A DNA stretch of 37,333 nt from contig JAFYJV010000026.1 of the NCBI GenBank assembly GCA_017537965.1, positions 1 through 37,333 on the forward strand, given 5' to 3'. Below the pieces are notes generated by a model, which was given only the letters and a program-made list of their open reading frames with translations, did not search any database and was not told the origin of the DNA. This document shows positions 1 through 8,806 of the stretch, piece after piece. The stretch's first letter is position 1. Each line of letters begins with the position of its first letter. The position numbers were made by a program, and so were the translations under genes. This DNA comes from Bacteroidales bacterium. GTDB taxonomy: Bacteria > Bacteroidota > Bacteroidia > Bacteroidales > F082.

Positions 1-28
1 CATGGGGCTTGGCGCGCCAAGCCCCATG
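1..28. repeat. Perfect 28-bp GC-rich palindrome at the window edge
   Basis: The first 28 bases form a perfect palindrome: CATGGGGCTTGGCG followed by its exact reverse complement, centred on GGCGCGCC. It lies 32 bases downstream of the stop of the minus-strand gene at 61-1083, so it may be that gene's terminator stem. Whether a U-tract follows cannot be judged because the window starts here. It could also be half of a larger repeat. Confidence 0.6.
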
Positions 29-60
29 ACAACAAAGTCACCATAACATGCTTCTCATGT

Positions 61-1083
61 TTAATGCTGGATTCTTACCGCGTTACTCAACTCCAACTCA
101 AATTGCTGTTCGGGAATGCCGTCTCCGGTCATGGTAACCGTCAAGACATTCACTTCGTTAACCCAACTCTTGAATTCAAATGTCTCAACACGCTCTTCAC
201 CTTCTTGAAAATCATTAACTTGAAATGTCTCCTCCGCTACCAACTTTTTCCCTCGGCGACTTGATCGAAACATCTTTACATTCAATTGGAGTCCTGAAGC
301 ACGTCCTGGGCCTACATTGTTCATATTGAGCTGCACCTGACACGATGCCTTTTCAAAAATGAAACATGGCTGTGTTTCAAACTTCACCTCCCTAATGACA
401 AAAATAGGCGCATCCAAACACGGAACCACCTCAAACCTAGTTGATTGAAACTGTTTCGGGATTTCTCCAATAGCCCAATGAAGTGTTGTGGTCTCAACAT
501 AATAGTAATCCCTACCCGAAAACATTATTGGGTGGCTTGCCTCCACCGAGTCACAATGCACGCCAAGTGCCAAATGATCTGGCATCGACAAAAGCACAAA
601 ATCAACCCCCATCTCTTTCAACATGGCAGCCAACAATACCGTTTTGTCCTCACAATCACCAACGCCATCAGCCAAGGTCTCAATAGGATAGCGCACGTAG
701 TTCTCTTCTCCCATCGACGTTTCATCGGTAACATAAGGAAGCGCCTGTACAAATGTCACAGCAGAACGAATCATCTCCAGCTCTGTGGAAACAGAATCAG
801 CAAGTTGTCTTGTCAACTCACGAAGCGCCTCCCTGTCATGTTCCGAATAAATAAAGCCACAATAGCTGGCAAGACCGACATACGCCGTATTTTCATACTG
901 ATATGCTTGATGTTCACGGTCCTTACGGTAATAGTCCAGTAATTGGCTATCCATAGCCAAGGTGCATTCCCGCTTCTTTCCCACACAGTCCCACTCATAA
1001 TGAAGTTGTATCAGGCTGTCATTCTCGGCAGCCAATACTACCGAGCCAAATAGTAATCCTATCGCAAGAAATATTGTCCTCAT
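61..1083 (-). CDS. Secreted transglutaminase-like (cysteine protease fold) protein
   Basis: The protein has 340 residues. An N-terminal signal peptide (hydrophobic residues 3-18, cleavage probably after A19) sends it to the periplasm or outside. The middle matches the transglutaminase-like core: a Cys in GDCEDKT (C144) at the start of a helix, a His in PDHLALGVH (H170 or H176), and an acidic residue in YYVETT (E197) form the likely catalytic triad. The last 110 residues look like an all-beta domain rich in valine and phenylalanine, possibly an adhesion or Ig-like fold. The gene sits 42 bases downstream of the tricorn-type protease gene on the same strand and is probably the last gene of that operon. 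The substrate is unknown; the family includes peptidases as well as cross-linking enzymes, so 'transglutaminase' is a fold label only. Confidence 0.75.
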   Translation of the reverse strand: MRTIFLAIGLLFGSVVLAAENDSLIQLHYEWDCVGKKRECTLAMDSQLLDYYRKDREHQAYQYENTAYVGLASYCGFIYSEHDREALRELTRQLADSVSTELEMIRSAVTFVQALPYVTDETSMGEENYVRYPIETLADGVGDCEDKTVLLAAMLKEMGVDFVLLSMPDHLALGVHCDSVEASHPIMFSGRDYYYVETTTLHWAIGEIPKQFQSTRFEVVPCLDAPIFVIREVKFETQPCFIFEKASCQVQLNMNNVGPGRASGLQLNVKMFRSSRRGKKLVAEETFQVNDFQEGEERVETFEFKSWVNEVNVLTVTMTGDGIPEQQFELELSNAVRIQH

Positions 1084-1125
1084 AGTTCACATCAAATACA
1101 ATGATAGAACTCGGTGATCGCTTTT

Positions 1126-4100
1126 TTATTTTCCCCAATAATGGAATTCCTTCACTTCCTTCTGAAGTTCTTTTACAGCAGCCTCCAACTGTTCATCAAC
1201 ACCAGATGCCATCTTCTCTGGAGTGTTGCGTACCTTTACATCAGGTTCCAACTGGGTGTTTTCCAACCAATTGCCCTGTTCAGTACGATAACCCACCACA
1301 GGCAAGCCGAAATACAGCGATGGATCCTGCAAAGTTTCCCACGTTACACTTGACATAGTTCCCGGGACCGGCATACCCACCAAAGCACCCATCTTTTTGT
1401 AATGATAGACCCATGGAGTGCCATGAGCGTTGCTGTAGTTGGCTTCGCCGATGATCATCACAGAAGGCTTGTTGTATCGACGCGACGGCATCACGCATGC
1501 CACGCTGTCATGAATCACTTGTTCAAGGTACTTCTCGCCGCTGAAAAGGGTCTCGATGTCTTCATGTAGACGGCCTCCTCCATTGAAACGTGTATCAATG
1601 ACAATGCCATCGCATAGGTTATACTTGCCCAATATCTGGGAATAAATGTCACGATAGCTGGCATCACCCATGCTCTTAACATGGACATAACCCAGCTTAC
1701 CATCCGACAATTCCTTCACAATCTGTTCGTTACGCTTTACCCAACGGTTATACAAAAGGTCGTTCATAGTCCCATGGCTAATGGGCTTCACCGTTTCTGA
1801 CCACCGATTATGGTTGACAGGGTTGTACACCTCCACCAGCACTTGTTTTCCCACCTTATTGTTAAGCAACGGATAATAGTCCTCGCCAGCCTTAATCGAA
1901 ACACCATCAATCTTCTCAATCACACAACCAGCGACCACTTTCGAGGCTTTTCTGTCAAAGGGACCTCCTTCCACCACCTCATCAACCTTGATTCCGTCGC
2001 CACGATAGTCAAGATCCAACAGCACACCGAACTCCGCAGTGATGTCTCCTTTGCTTGACGGACGATAACCCGAACCCGTATGCGATACATTCAACTCACC
2101 CAAGATCTCACTCAACATTTCCGAAAAGTCGTAATTGTTGTTGATATGTTGCAGGAACGGATGATACGCTTCTTTCATCATATCAATATCCACACCATGC
2201 TTGTCCGTCATAAAGAAACGCTTGTCTATCTGCAAAAACACATGGTTGAACATGTATTCCCGCTCCTCAGCCAAGTCAAGCTGCATCGTAGCATCATAAT
2301 TGATGGAGGTCGATTTACCGCCCTTGGCTTCCACTTTTTGAAGGTTACCTCCCGATAGCAAAAAGAGGTTGTCGCCCTTCTTATCCATGCGAAGCTCAGC
2401 ACCACCCTTGCCAATCTTTTTCAAGATCTTCATTGACTTCTCGCGTATTTCCAACTCCCAAAGATCAAATCCTTTTTCAAACGACGACATGAAATACAAC
2501 TTGTCACCGTCCTTGGAAAGCACCATCCCGCTCAGACGCGACGACATGGGTGTCAAACGCTGTACTCGATCTTGCAAATGATCCAGCTCCACTATGATAG
2601 CCTTTGTCTCTTTAGTCTCCTCTTCCTTTTTTTCTCCATCCTTGTCCTTATCTTTCTTCTTGTCTGCTTTTTTCGTCTTCGATTTCTTATCCTCCTTAGG
2701 TTCCTCTTTCTTAGCTTCTTTTTTTCCCTTCTCAATCTCCTTCAAAAGTGCATATTCTTCCTTATTCATCATGAATTTGTCATAAGCATCCTGATTCACA
2801 AAGGCGATGAACGCATCATTTTGGCTACCCCAGGAAGCATGGGAACGCATCCCGTAACGGTCGGAAACAAAGATGATTGCGTTGCCGTCAAGTGCCCATC
2901 TCGGCTTGTCGTCTATGTAGGCGCTTTCAGTGATATTGTAAACCTTCATATCACCGCTCGCCGACACGATTCCAACATCGGAATACGGATCGCGCATATT
3001 CGTGATGAGTGTCAAAGCGAACCATTTCCCGTCAGGAGACCATTGATAATCCATGCTGCCGTAATGCTGTGTGCCATCCGTGATCTGACGTACTTCTTTG
3101 GTAGCAACATTATAGACTTTCAAGACATTACGATTCTCGATATAAGCTATTTCCTTCCCGTCAGGCGAGAATTCGGGATTGCTTCGTTCGATGCCGTCAT
3201 TTTCAAACAAAGGTGTCTCCTCAATCAAGGTAGCATAGGCAAAGCTGTAGTCCTCTTTGCGAACGATCTTGGCTTGATATAGATTCCAATAACCGTCACG
3301 TTCCGAAGCATAGACCAATGTACGGCCGTCCTTTGAGAAAGATGGGCTTCGCTCCGCCTGTGGCGTATGGGTGATCTGCTTGGTGGTTGCATAGTCGTCA
3401 ACGCCTGTCACAAAGACATCTCCACGGGAGACAAAGGCGATCAGCTTGTCGTCGGCACTCAACGCAAAGCTGCCGGCGCCCTTGAAATCCTGTTTCACCA
3501 GCTGCTCATTCGGCTGGTCGTTGACAATCTCCACCGACACCTTTTGCGGTTCCTGTCCAATACGCTGGGTATAGATCTCGCCCATGTAACCGTAACAAAG
3601 CAAGCCATTTTGGGCCACACTCAAAAAACGGACCGGATGCGTCTTGAAAAACGACACCTGCTCCACTTGATTGAGGTTGTTTGCTGGAGCCTTATAGACG
3701 TTAAAGCTACCGTTGTTTCGTTCACTAAGAAATACAACTTCTTGACATCCAGGTAGATAACATGGATCACGATCCTCGCCGGGATTCAAGGTCATGATAG
3801 TATGCGTCTTCTTTTTCGCGTCATAGTAAACCATATCACGTGCCACCGACGACACATGATGTTTACGCCACGCATTCTCACCGCCTTTCCTATCCACATA
3901 CAAAAACGACTTTCCGTCCTTGTCGAACGACATCCCACTCACTGGAACCGCCAGCACTTGTTCGGGACGACCTCCTTCAACGCTCACCTTATACAACTCA
4001 GTGATCCAACCCGATGCAAACTGGATGTTCTTGGCAGACTTCTGTACCTGCGCCGAGAAATAGATCTCCTTCCCATCAGGAGAAAAAGCCCATGGCAGTT

Positions 4101-4419
4101 CTGCAGCAGAATTGGTTGTGATCCTATTCGCGATACCGCCTTCGGCAGGCACTGTATAAAGGTCGAAATTCCCATTTCGATCCGAGGCAAATGCCAATGT
4201 CTTGCCGTCGGGCGACCATACCGGCATGGTCTCATACGAAGGACTGGTGGTAATTTGGACGGCCTTTCCACCATTCACATTCACGACATATATGTCCCCC
4301 TTGTAACAAAAGGCAATCCTGTCCCCTTGCGGAGCGATGACATTGTAGCGCATCCATAACGGCTGGGCCGACAGTTGGACGCTGACGATCACCAAAAAGC
4401 TGAGTATTAGGCGTTTCAT
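1126..4419 (-). CDS. Secreted tricorn-type protease (PD40 propeller + PDZ + S41 peptidase)
   Basis: The protein has 1097 residues with a clear signal peptide (residues 1-18, VQLSAQP at the cleavage region). Residues about 25-690 hold repeated PD40/TolB-type propeller blades, recognisable by recurring WSPDGK, FSPDGKEI and FASDRNGN motifs. Between the blades is a strongly charged Lys/Glu linker of about 50 residues. A tricorn core and a PDZ domain follow, then a C-terminal S41 (tail-specific protease) domain. The tricorn active-site set looks complete: Ser-His in NVSHTG, the nucleophile in NYSNAHG, and the acidic residue near WLENTQLEPD. In the family the propellers thread peptides to the peptidase chamber; a periplasmic peptide-degrading role is inferred. 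The gene follows the FAA-hydrolase gene by 23 bases and is probably cotranscribed with it. Confidence 0.9.
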   Translation of the reverse strand: MKRLILSFLVIVSVQLSAQPLWMRYNVIAPQGDRIAFCYKGDIYVVNVNGGKAVQITTSPSYETMPVWSPDGKTLAFASDRNGNFDLYTVPAEGGIANRITTNSAAELPWAFSPDGKEIYFSAQVQKSAKNIQFASGWITELYKVSVEGGRPEQVLAVPVSGMSFDKDGKSFLYVDRKGGENAWRKHHVSSVARDMVYYDAKKKTHTIMTLNPGEDRDPCYLPGCQEVVFLSERNNGSFNVYKAPANNLNQVEQVSFFKTHPVRFLSVAQNGLLCYGYMGEIYTQRIGQEPQKVSVEIVNDQPNEQLVKQDFKGAGSFALSADDKLIAFVSRGDVFVTGVDDYATTKQITHTPQAERSPSFSKDGRTLVYASERDGYWNLYQAKIVRKEDYSFAYATLIEETPLFENDGIERSNPEFSPDGKEIAYIENRNVLKVYNVATKEVRQITDGTQHYGSMDYQWSPDGKWFALTLITNMRDPYSDVGIVSASGDMKVYNITESAYIDDKPRWALDGNAIIFVSDRYGMRSHASWGSQNDAFIAFVNQDAYDKFMMNKEEYALLKEIEKGKKEAKKEEPKEDKKSKTKKADKKKDKDKDGEKKEEETKETKAIIVELDHLQDRVQRLTPMSSRLSGMVLSKDGDKLYFMSSFEKGFDLWELEIREKSMKILKKIGKGGAELRMDKKGDNLFLLSGGNLQKVEAKGGKSTSINYDATMQLDLAEEREYMFNHVFLQIDKRFFMTDKHGVDIDMMKEAYHPFLQHINNNYDFSEMLSEILGELNVSHTGSGYRPSSKGDITAEFGVLLDLDYRGDGIKVDEVVEGGPFDRKASKVVAGCVIEKIDGVSIKAGEDYYPLLNNKVGKQVLVEVYNPVNHNRWSETVKPISHGTMNDLLYNRWVKRNEQIVKELSDGKLGYVHVKSMGDASYRDIYSQILGKYNLCDGIVIDTRFNGGGRLHEDIETLFSGEKYLEQVIHDSVACVMPSRRYNKPSVMIIGEANYSNAHGTPWVYHYKKMGALVGMPVPGTMSSVTWETLQDPSLYFGLPVVGYRTEQGNWLENTQLEPDVKVRNTPEKMASGVDEQLEAAVKELQKEVKEFHYWGK

Positions 4420-4442
4420 GTTGACTAGTTGTATTGTTAGGA

Positions 4443-5054
4443 TTATTTTACACGGAACCAGAATACGGATTCATCTTCGAGAAACAGTTCCAATTTATCA
4501 CCCACATGCACGGGGCCGACTCCCCTTGGCGTGCCGGTGAAGATGTAATCGCCTTCCTTCAAGGTCACGAAATGCGACACATGGGAAACGATCCTGTCAA
4601 AGCTGAAAATCATGTCGCGGCTATTGCCCTGCTGGGCCCACTGATCATTAAGTTTCATTCCAAAACCGATCTCGGAAGGATTGTGCAACTCACTGATTTT
4701 CTTAAACTCGCCGATAGGAGCTGAACTGTCGAAAGCCTTCGCAATTTCCCAAGGAAGACCTTTTTCGATACAACGGCGTTGCAAGTCACGAGCCGTAAAG
4801 TCAATGCCCACGGTGATGGCATCATAATAGTTATGGGCAAAACGCTCTTCAATGGAACGACCTGGTTTGCAGATGCGGATCACTAGTTCCGTCTCAAAGT
4901 CGATCTCCTGAGAAAAGTCAGGATAGAAAAAGGGGTTGTGTGGCAAAAGCAGTGCCGAGGCCGGCTTCATGAAAAACAACGGTTCTTTGGGAAGCTCATG
5001 GTCGAGTTCAGCGATATGAGCCAAGTAGTTTCGTCCGATACAGATGATCTTCAT
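4443..5054 (-). CDS. Fumarylacetoacetate hydrolase (FAH) family protein
   Basis: The protein has 203 residues, the usual length for single-domain FAH proteins. The start IICIGRNYLAH, the metal ligands E54 and E56 in DFETELVIRI, D85 in GIDFTARDLQ and the late motif FTGTPRGVGPV are all characteristic. Family members are Mg-dependent enzymes that cleave or decarboxylate 2-oxo acids (acylpyruvate hydrolase, oxaloacetate decarboxylase); the exact substrate cannot be read from sequence. It is cytoplasmic, with no signal peptide. The gene lies 8 bases after the exonuclease gene and 23 bases before the tricorn-type protease gene, all on the minus strand, so it is probably the second gene of that operon. 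Confidence 0.88.
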   Translation of the reverse strand: MKIICIGRNYLAHIAELDHELPKEPLFFMKPASALLLPHNPFFYPDFSQEIDFETELVIRICKPGRSIEERFAHNYYDAITVGIDFTARDLQRRCIEKGLPWEIAKAFDSSAPIGEFKKISELHNPSEIGFGMKLNDQWAQQGNSRDMIFSFDRIVSHVSHFVTLKEGDYIFTGTPRGVGPVHVGDKLELFLEDESVFWFRVK

Positions 5055-5062
5055 GGCATCTA

Positions 5063-5881
5063 TTATATGAGGGTTTTCTTGCCACCCATCTCAAGCTTGA
5101 TCTTGGTGATGAGTTTCTTGGTGTAGAGTGGGAAATCGCTATTCATCATCCACGAATAATAGGAAGGCTCCATGCGGAAGACATCCGCAACACGTTTCCC
5201 CTTGTGTTTCCCAAAGAAGAAGACCTCTTTGCCTTCGCTATCATAGATGATTTGCCCCGAAAGATCGGCATTTTGGTGGTGTGCCGAGAACTTTGACAAT
5301 TCCTTCATGTCGTTGACGGGACCTTGCGAGCGATTGCCTTTGCCGTCCTCATAATCGACACCTTCATATTTGTCAAGCATGGCCTTCAGCACCTCATACG
5401 TCGCCTTGGTGTCGGCTTCGGCGCCATGGGCGCCTTCCAGTTCTGCATGGCAGAAGAAACGATAGGCGCCTTTCAGCGTACGAGGTTCCATCTTCATGAA
5501 GATGTTCATCACGTCGATGAAGTCACGCCCTTCCAAGTTGAAGTCCACATCCACCCGCAAGAACTCCTCAACCAGCACGGGAAGGTCGAATTTCAAAATA
5601 TTGTAGCCTGCCAGGTCGGCATTGCCGATAAACAGCGCTATTTCCCTGGCTTTGTCACGAAAAGTCGGTTCATTGGCTACCATCTCATTCGTATAGCCAT
5701 GCACCGAAGAGGCCTCTTGCGAGATGGGCATTTCTGGATTGAGCAGCCAACGGCGCTGTTCCTTCTCCCCTTGTGGAGAGACCTTCAAGATGCTGATTTC
5801 AACGATACGGTCATGGGTCGTATTGAGGCCCGTTGTTTCCAGATCGAAAAACACGATGGGACGTTTCAAGTTCAGTTCCAT
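5063..5881 (-). CDS. DEDDh 3'-5' exonuclease with exodeoxyribonuclease X-like C-terminal domain
   Basis: The protein has 272 residues. The N-terminal domain is a DnaQ/epsilon-type 3'-5' exonuclease with its five catalytic residues visible: D13 and E15 in FFDLETTGL, D99 in ILKFDLPV, and H152 and D157 in AHGAEADTKA. Residues about 220-265 carry a second small domain (FFGKHKGKRVAD, SYYSWMMNSDFP) resembling the C-terminal domain of exonuclease X-like proteins and DUF3820. A role in DNA repair or proofreading is likely, but this is not the replicative epsilon subunit by context. It is the first gene of a minus-strand run, with a TAnnTTTG-type box just upstream and divergent from the DUF3276 gene. 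Confidence 0.9.
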   Translation of the reverse strand: MELNLKRPIVFFDLETTGLNTTHDRIVEISILKVSPQGEKEQRRWLLNPEMPISQEASSVHGYTNEMVANEPTFRDKAREIALFIGNADLAGYNILKFDLPVLVEEFLRVDVDFNLEGRDFIDVMNIFMKMEPRTLKGAYRFFCHAELEGAHGAEADTKATYEVLKAMLDKYEGVDYEDGKGNRSQGPVNDMKELSKFSAHHQNADLSGQIIYDSEGKEVFFFGKHKGKRVADVFRMEPSYYSWMMNSDFPLYTKKLITKIKLEMGGKKTLI

Positions 5882-5901
5882 TTTTTGACTTCTTTTTTGT
5901 G

Positions 5902-5909
5902 CAAAAATA
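5902..5909 (-). promoter_or_regulatory. Bacteroidota -7 box for the exonuclease operon
   Basis: On the minus strand this reads TATTTTTG, a match to the phylum's -7 consensus TAnnTTTG, 21 bases before the exonuclease start. No good -33 TTG is seen at the expected distance, so the call rests on the -7 box and the position between divergent genes. Confidence 0.55.
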
Positions 5910-5962
5910 ACAACTTATCCGCATTTTTTTCATGAATTCTCCCCTCTCTCACGAAATAATAT

Positions 5963-5970
5963 TACTTTTG
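5963..5970 (+). promoter_or_regulatory. Bacteroidota -7 box for the DUF3276 gene
   Basis: TACTTTTG matches TAnnTTTG and lies 46 bases before the start of the DUF3276 gene. It is divergent from the exonuclease promoter. No clear -33 box was found. Confidence 0.55.
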
Positions 5971-6016
5971 TGCGATTTTTCAATCCAAAAAGACATTTGT
6001 AGTACGAAATCAAAAC

Positions 6017-6376
6017 TTGAAAAACATGATGGAAGAAAATGAATTGCAGAATGGAAGAGACGACTTGTTCTCAAAAGCGGTAAGAGCAGGGAAAAGAACG
6101 TATTTCTTCGATGTGAAGACGACCAGAGGCGATGAGAAATACCTCACGATTACAGAGAGTAAGCGTCGTTTCGACAACGACCAAAACCGCTTCTTCTTTG
6201 AGAAACACAAGATTTTTTTGTACAAAGAGGATTTCCAAAAGGTCTCCAAGGCCTTGACCGACGCCATCAATTTCATTGAGACTGGCGAATACCCTGAAGA
6301 TTACAACGAGGAGCCCATCCCACCTACCGAGGACGGCCTCGAAAAATGGTTCGACGATCTGGAGAAAAACCTTTGA
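6017..6376 (+). CDS. PUR family DNA/RNA-binding protein (DUF3276)
   Basis: The protein has 119 residues and is typical in length and sequence for the DUF3276 family found across Bacteroidota. Residues about 20-95 form the PUR-like domain (KRTYFFDVKTTRGDEKYLTI, FFEKHKIFLYKEDF). The C-terminus is acidic (PPTEDGLEKWFDDLEKNL). PUR domains bind single-stranded nucleic acid; the cellular role is not settled. Start codons at 6017 and at 6026 or 6029 (MKNMMEEN) are all possible; the first is used here. The gene has its own promoter and an intrinsic terminator directly after it, so it is probably monocistronic. Confidence 0.85.
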   Translation: MKNMMEENELQNGRDDLFSKAVRAGKRTYFFDVKTTRGDEKYLTITESKRRFDNDQNRFFFEKHKIFLYKEDFQKVSKALTDAINFIETGEYPEDYNEEPIPPTEDGLEKWFDDLEKNL

Positions 6377-6398
6377 TCGACGATCACAAAAAGCCATG

Positions 6399-6432
6399 GA
6401 GGCCGCACGAAAGTGAGGCCTCTTTTATTTTT
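6399..6432 (+). terminator. Intrinsic terminator after the DUF3276 gene
   Basis: The stem GAGGCC/GGCCTC is extended inward by CAC/GTG across a G-A mismatch and closed by a GAAA tetraloop. It is followed by TTTTATTTTTC. It lies 22 bases after the DUF3276 stop codon and separates this gene from parA. Confidence 0.85.
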
Positions 6433-6497
6433 CAACAAAAGAAATGGTTGTTGATAACTTTCATCAGACACGCACAACAAAACCCTGTCAAAAAACG

Positions 6498-6505
6498 TAC
6501 TTTTG
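6498..6505 (+). promoter_or_regulatory. Bacteroidota -7 box for the parA operon
   Basis: TACTTTTG matches TAnnTTTG 37 bases before the parA start and follows the DUF3276 terminator. No convincing -33 box is seen. Confidence 0.5.
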
Positions 6506-6542
6506 CCCAACGATTATTAAGTCATCAATCTGAGATATATTC

Positions 6543-7316
6543 ATGGGAAAAATCATCGCTATAGCCAACCAAAAGGGCGGCGTGGGAAAGACCACCACGG
6601 CCATCAACCTGGCTGCCAGCCTTGCCGTCCTCGACCATAAGACCCTACTTATCGATGCCGATCCACAAGCCAATGCCACCTCGGGCGTGGGCTTCGATCC
6701 GAAAACAATTGAGACCAGCATCTACGAGTGCATCATCGAGCGCACCGACCCACACAAGGTCATCGTGGAAACCGAAACACCCAATCTCTTTCTGCTGCCC
6801 GCACACATCGACCTTGTCGGTGCCGAGATTGAGATGATCAACCTCCCTGAGAGGGAAAAAATGATGCGACAGACTTTGGCGACCGTCAAGGGAGAATATG
6901 ATTTCATCATCATCGACTGTTCCCCGTCGTTGGGCCTCGTCACCGTCAACGCCCTCACCGCCGCCGACTCCGTCATCATCCCGGTACAATGTGAATACTT
7001 TGCACTCGAAGGGCTCGGCAAGCTGCTCAACACTATCAAGATCGTGCAAAACCGCCTCAACCCCGAATTGGACATCGAAGGCATCCTGTTGACCATGTTC
7101 GACACCCGTCTCCGCCTGTCAAAGCAAGTGGTCGAGGAAGTCAAGATGCATTTCCAAGACATGGTGTTCGACACCATCATCAACCGCAACACACGCCTTG
7201 GCGAAGCACCCAGTTTCGGCAAGACCATCATCATGCACGACGCCGGATCGGTTGGCGCCATCAACTATCTAAACCTTGCCAGGGAAATCTTGGAAAAGAA
7301 CCCTTCATTAAATTGA
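6543..7316 (+). CDS. parA: ParA/Soj chromosome partitioning ATPase
   Basis: The protein has 257 residues, standard for chromosomal ParA (Soj). It shows the deviant Walker A motif KGGVGKTTT near residue 11 at the very N-terminus, LLIDADPQANAT as the A' motif, and IIIDCSPSLG as Walker B. There is no N-terminal helix-turn-helix, which fits a chromosomal rather than a plasmid ParA. It binds DNA non-specifically as an ATP dimer and is cleared by ParB, driving origin segregation. parB starts 13 bases downstream. Together with DUF5683 and dapB this makes a tight operon. Confidence 0.95.
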   Translation: MGKIIAIANQKGGVGKTTTAINLAASLAVLDHKTLLIDADPQANATSGVGFDPKTIETSIYECIIERTDPHKVIVETETPNLFLLPAHIDLVGAEIEMINLPEREKMMRQTLATVKGEYDFIIIDCSPSLGLVTVNALTAADSVIIPVQCEYFALEGLGKLLNTIKIVQNRLNPELDIEGILLTMFDTRLRLSKQVVEEVKMHFQDMVFDTIINRNTRLGEAPSFGKTIIMHDAGSVGAINYLNLAREILEKNPSLN

Positions 7317-7329
7317 AAGAAAGAGCAAT

Positions 7330-8232
7330 ATGTCAGATAACAATAAGAAAAACAGAGGTTTAGGACGCGGCTTGGACGCCATCTTGCAGAGTCCCGAGAC
7401 AGACATCACCAGCAGGGACATCAGCGGCGATTATGTCGCAGGCGCCGTTGCCGAGATCGACATCAACCTCATCGAGACCAATCCTTTCCAACCACGCACC
7501 GAGTTCGACCAGGAAGCGTTGGAAGAATTGGCACACTCCATCAAAGAGCAGGGCGTCATCCAGCCCGTCACCGTCAGAAAACTTGGATACAACCGCTACC
7601 AGCTGATCTCGGGCGAACGCCGACTGAGAGCCTCCAAACTCGCTGGGCTCTCCAAGATCCCGGTATTCATCCGCATCGCCAACGACGAGCAGATGCTGGA
7701 ACTTGCACTCATTGAGAACATCCACCGCGAAAACTTGAACGCCATCGAAGTGGCCATCTCCTATCAACGACTCATCGACGAGTGCAACCTCACCCAAGAG
7801 CAGTTGAGCGAAAAAGTGGGCAAGAGTCGCTCTGCCATCGCCAACTTCCTGCGCTTGCTGAAACTCCCAGCGGAGATCCAGATCGCCCTCCGTGATGGCC
7901 ACATTACCATGGCACACGCACGAGCTCTCATCAACGTGGAAGACAAAGAGGCGCAGCTGAAACTCCTTCAGCAGATCATCGAAGACGAACTCAATGTCCG
8001 ACAAACCGAGGATCTCGCCAACAAAGCCAAGATCACGGACAACAGCAAGGAGCCGCGCAAGCAGACCAACTACCTGCCCGACCATTTCAAGGCACAGATC
8101 AAGACGCTCTCACAGGCGCTGAACACCAAGGTCAAGGTGAAACGCAACCTCAAAGGCCAAGGCAGCGTCGTCATCGACTTCAAGAACGAAGCCGAATTCG
8201 ACCGCATCATTCAACTCTTCAACAAGCAATAA
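7330..8232 (+). CDS. parB: ParB/Spo0J chromosome partitioning protein (CTPase)
   Basis: The protein has 300 residues. The N-terminus contains the Lys/Arg-rich ParA-contacting segment (KKNRGLGRGLDAIL). It is followed by the CTP-binding ParB domain with NPFQPRTEFD and the GERRLRAS box, then the HTH domain that reads parS (LTQEQLSEKVGKSRSAIANFLRLL is split here around residues 155-178). The C-terminal dimerisation domain ends at the stop. ParB loads at parS and spreads as a CTP-dependent clamp. I found no convincing parS site within this window. The stop codon abuts the ATG of the next gene, indicating translational coupling. Confidence 0.95.
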   Translation: MSDNNKKNRGLGRGLDAILQSPETDITSRDISGDYVAGAVAEIDINLIETNPFQPRTEFDQEALEELAHSIKEQGVIQPVTVRKLGYNRYQLISGERRLRASKLAGLSKIPVFIRIANDEQMLELALIENIHRENLNAIEVAISYQRLIDECNLTQEQLSEKVGKSRSAIANFLRLLKLPAEIQIALRDGHITMAHARALINVEDKEAQLKLLQQIIEDELNVRQTEDLANKAKITDNSKEPRKQTNYLPDHFKAQIKTLSQALNTKVKVKRNLKGQGSVVIDFKNEAEFDRIIQLFNKQ

Positions 8233-8805
8233 ATGCCACGCCGCCTCCGACATTGCTGCTGTCTCCTATTGGGATGCGTCCTCTTGTTGTCCTCCATGAC
8301 GGTACAAGCCCAGAAAAAGACGCATAGCCCCAAGAAAGCCGGCATCATGTCTGCCATCCTCCCAGGTCTCGGTCAGGTTTACAACGGCAAATGGTGGAAA
8401 GTACCCATCGTTTACGCAGGTCTCGGAGGCATAGGTTATCTTGCATACAGCAACTACACCGACTATCAAACCTTTCTGAACGCCTATAAGATCAAAACGG
8501 GCAACCTCGAAGAAGGAGTAACTCCCAGTACGATTGAGCTTCAACTGGCCGAATACTACCAAGCCAGCCAACTGCAGACTTACAAGGAAAGCTACCGGCG
8601 CGACTTTGAGTTGTATTGCATCCTTCTCGGTGTGTGGTATGGGCTCAATATAGTAGATGCTGTTGTTGACGGGCACCTATACACCTACGACATCAGCGAT
8701 GACCTGAGTTTTAGCATAGACCCCAATTTCAACATCCCCGAAGCGCCTTGTCTTTGCTATTCCGGCGGGCGACAGACGGGGCTTACTTTTGCTTTCCATT
8801 TTTGA
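8233..8805 (+). CDS. DUF5683 membrane protein
   Basis: The protein has 190 residues with a signal peptide or first membrane segment (residues 8-25, ending VQAQ). It then carries the DUF5683 signature: an AILPGLGQVYNGKWWKVPIVYAGLGG-type segment around residues 41-66, a Tyr-rich region and a second hydrophobic stretch near residues 122-137. The function is unknown. It is regularly found between parB and dapB in Bacteroidota, as here. The ATG directly follows the parB TAA with no gap, so it is probably translated by coupled re-initiation. The C-terminus looks extracytoplasmic. Confidence 0.85.
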   Translation: MPRRLRHCCCLLLGCVLLLSSMTVQAQKKTHSPKKAGIMSAILPGLGQVYNGKWWKVPIVYAGLGGIGYLAYSNYTDYQTFLNAYKIKTGNLEEGVTPSTIELQLAEYYQASQLQTYKESYRRDFELYCILLGVWYGLNIVDAVVDGHLYTYDISDDLSFSIDPNFNIPEAPCLCYSGGRQTGLTFAFHF

Positions 8806-8806
8806 C

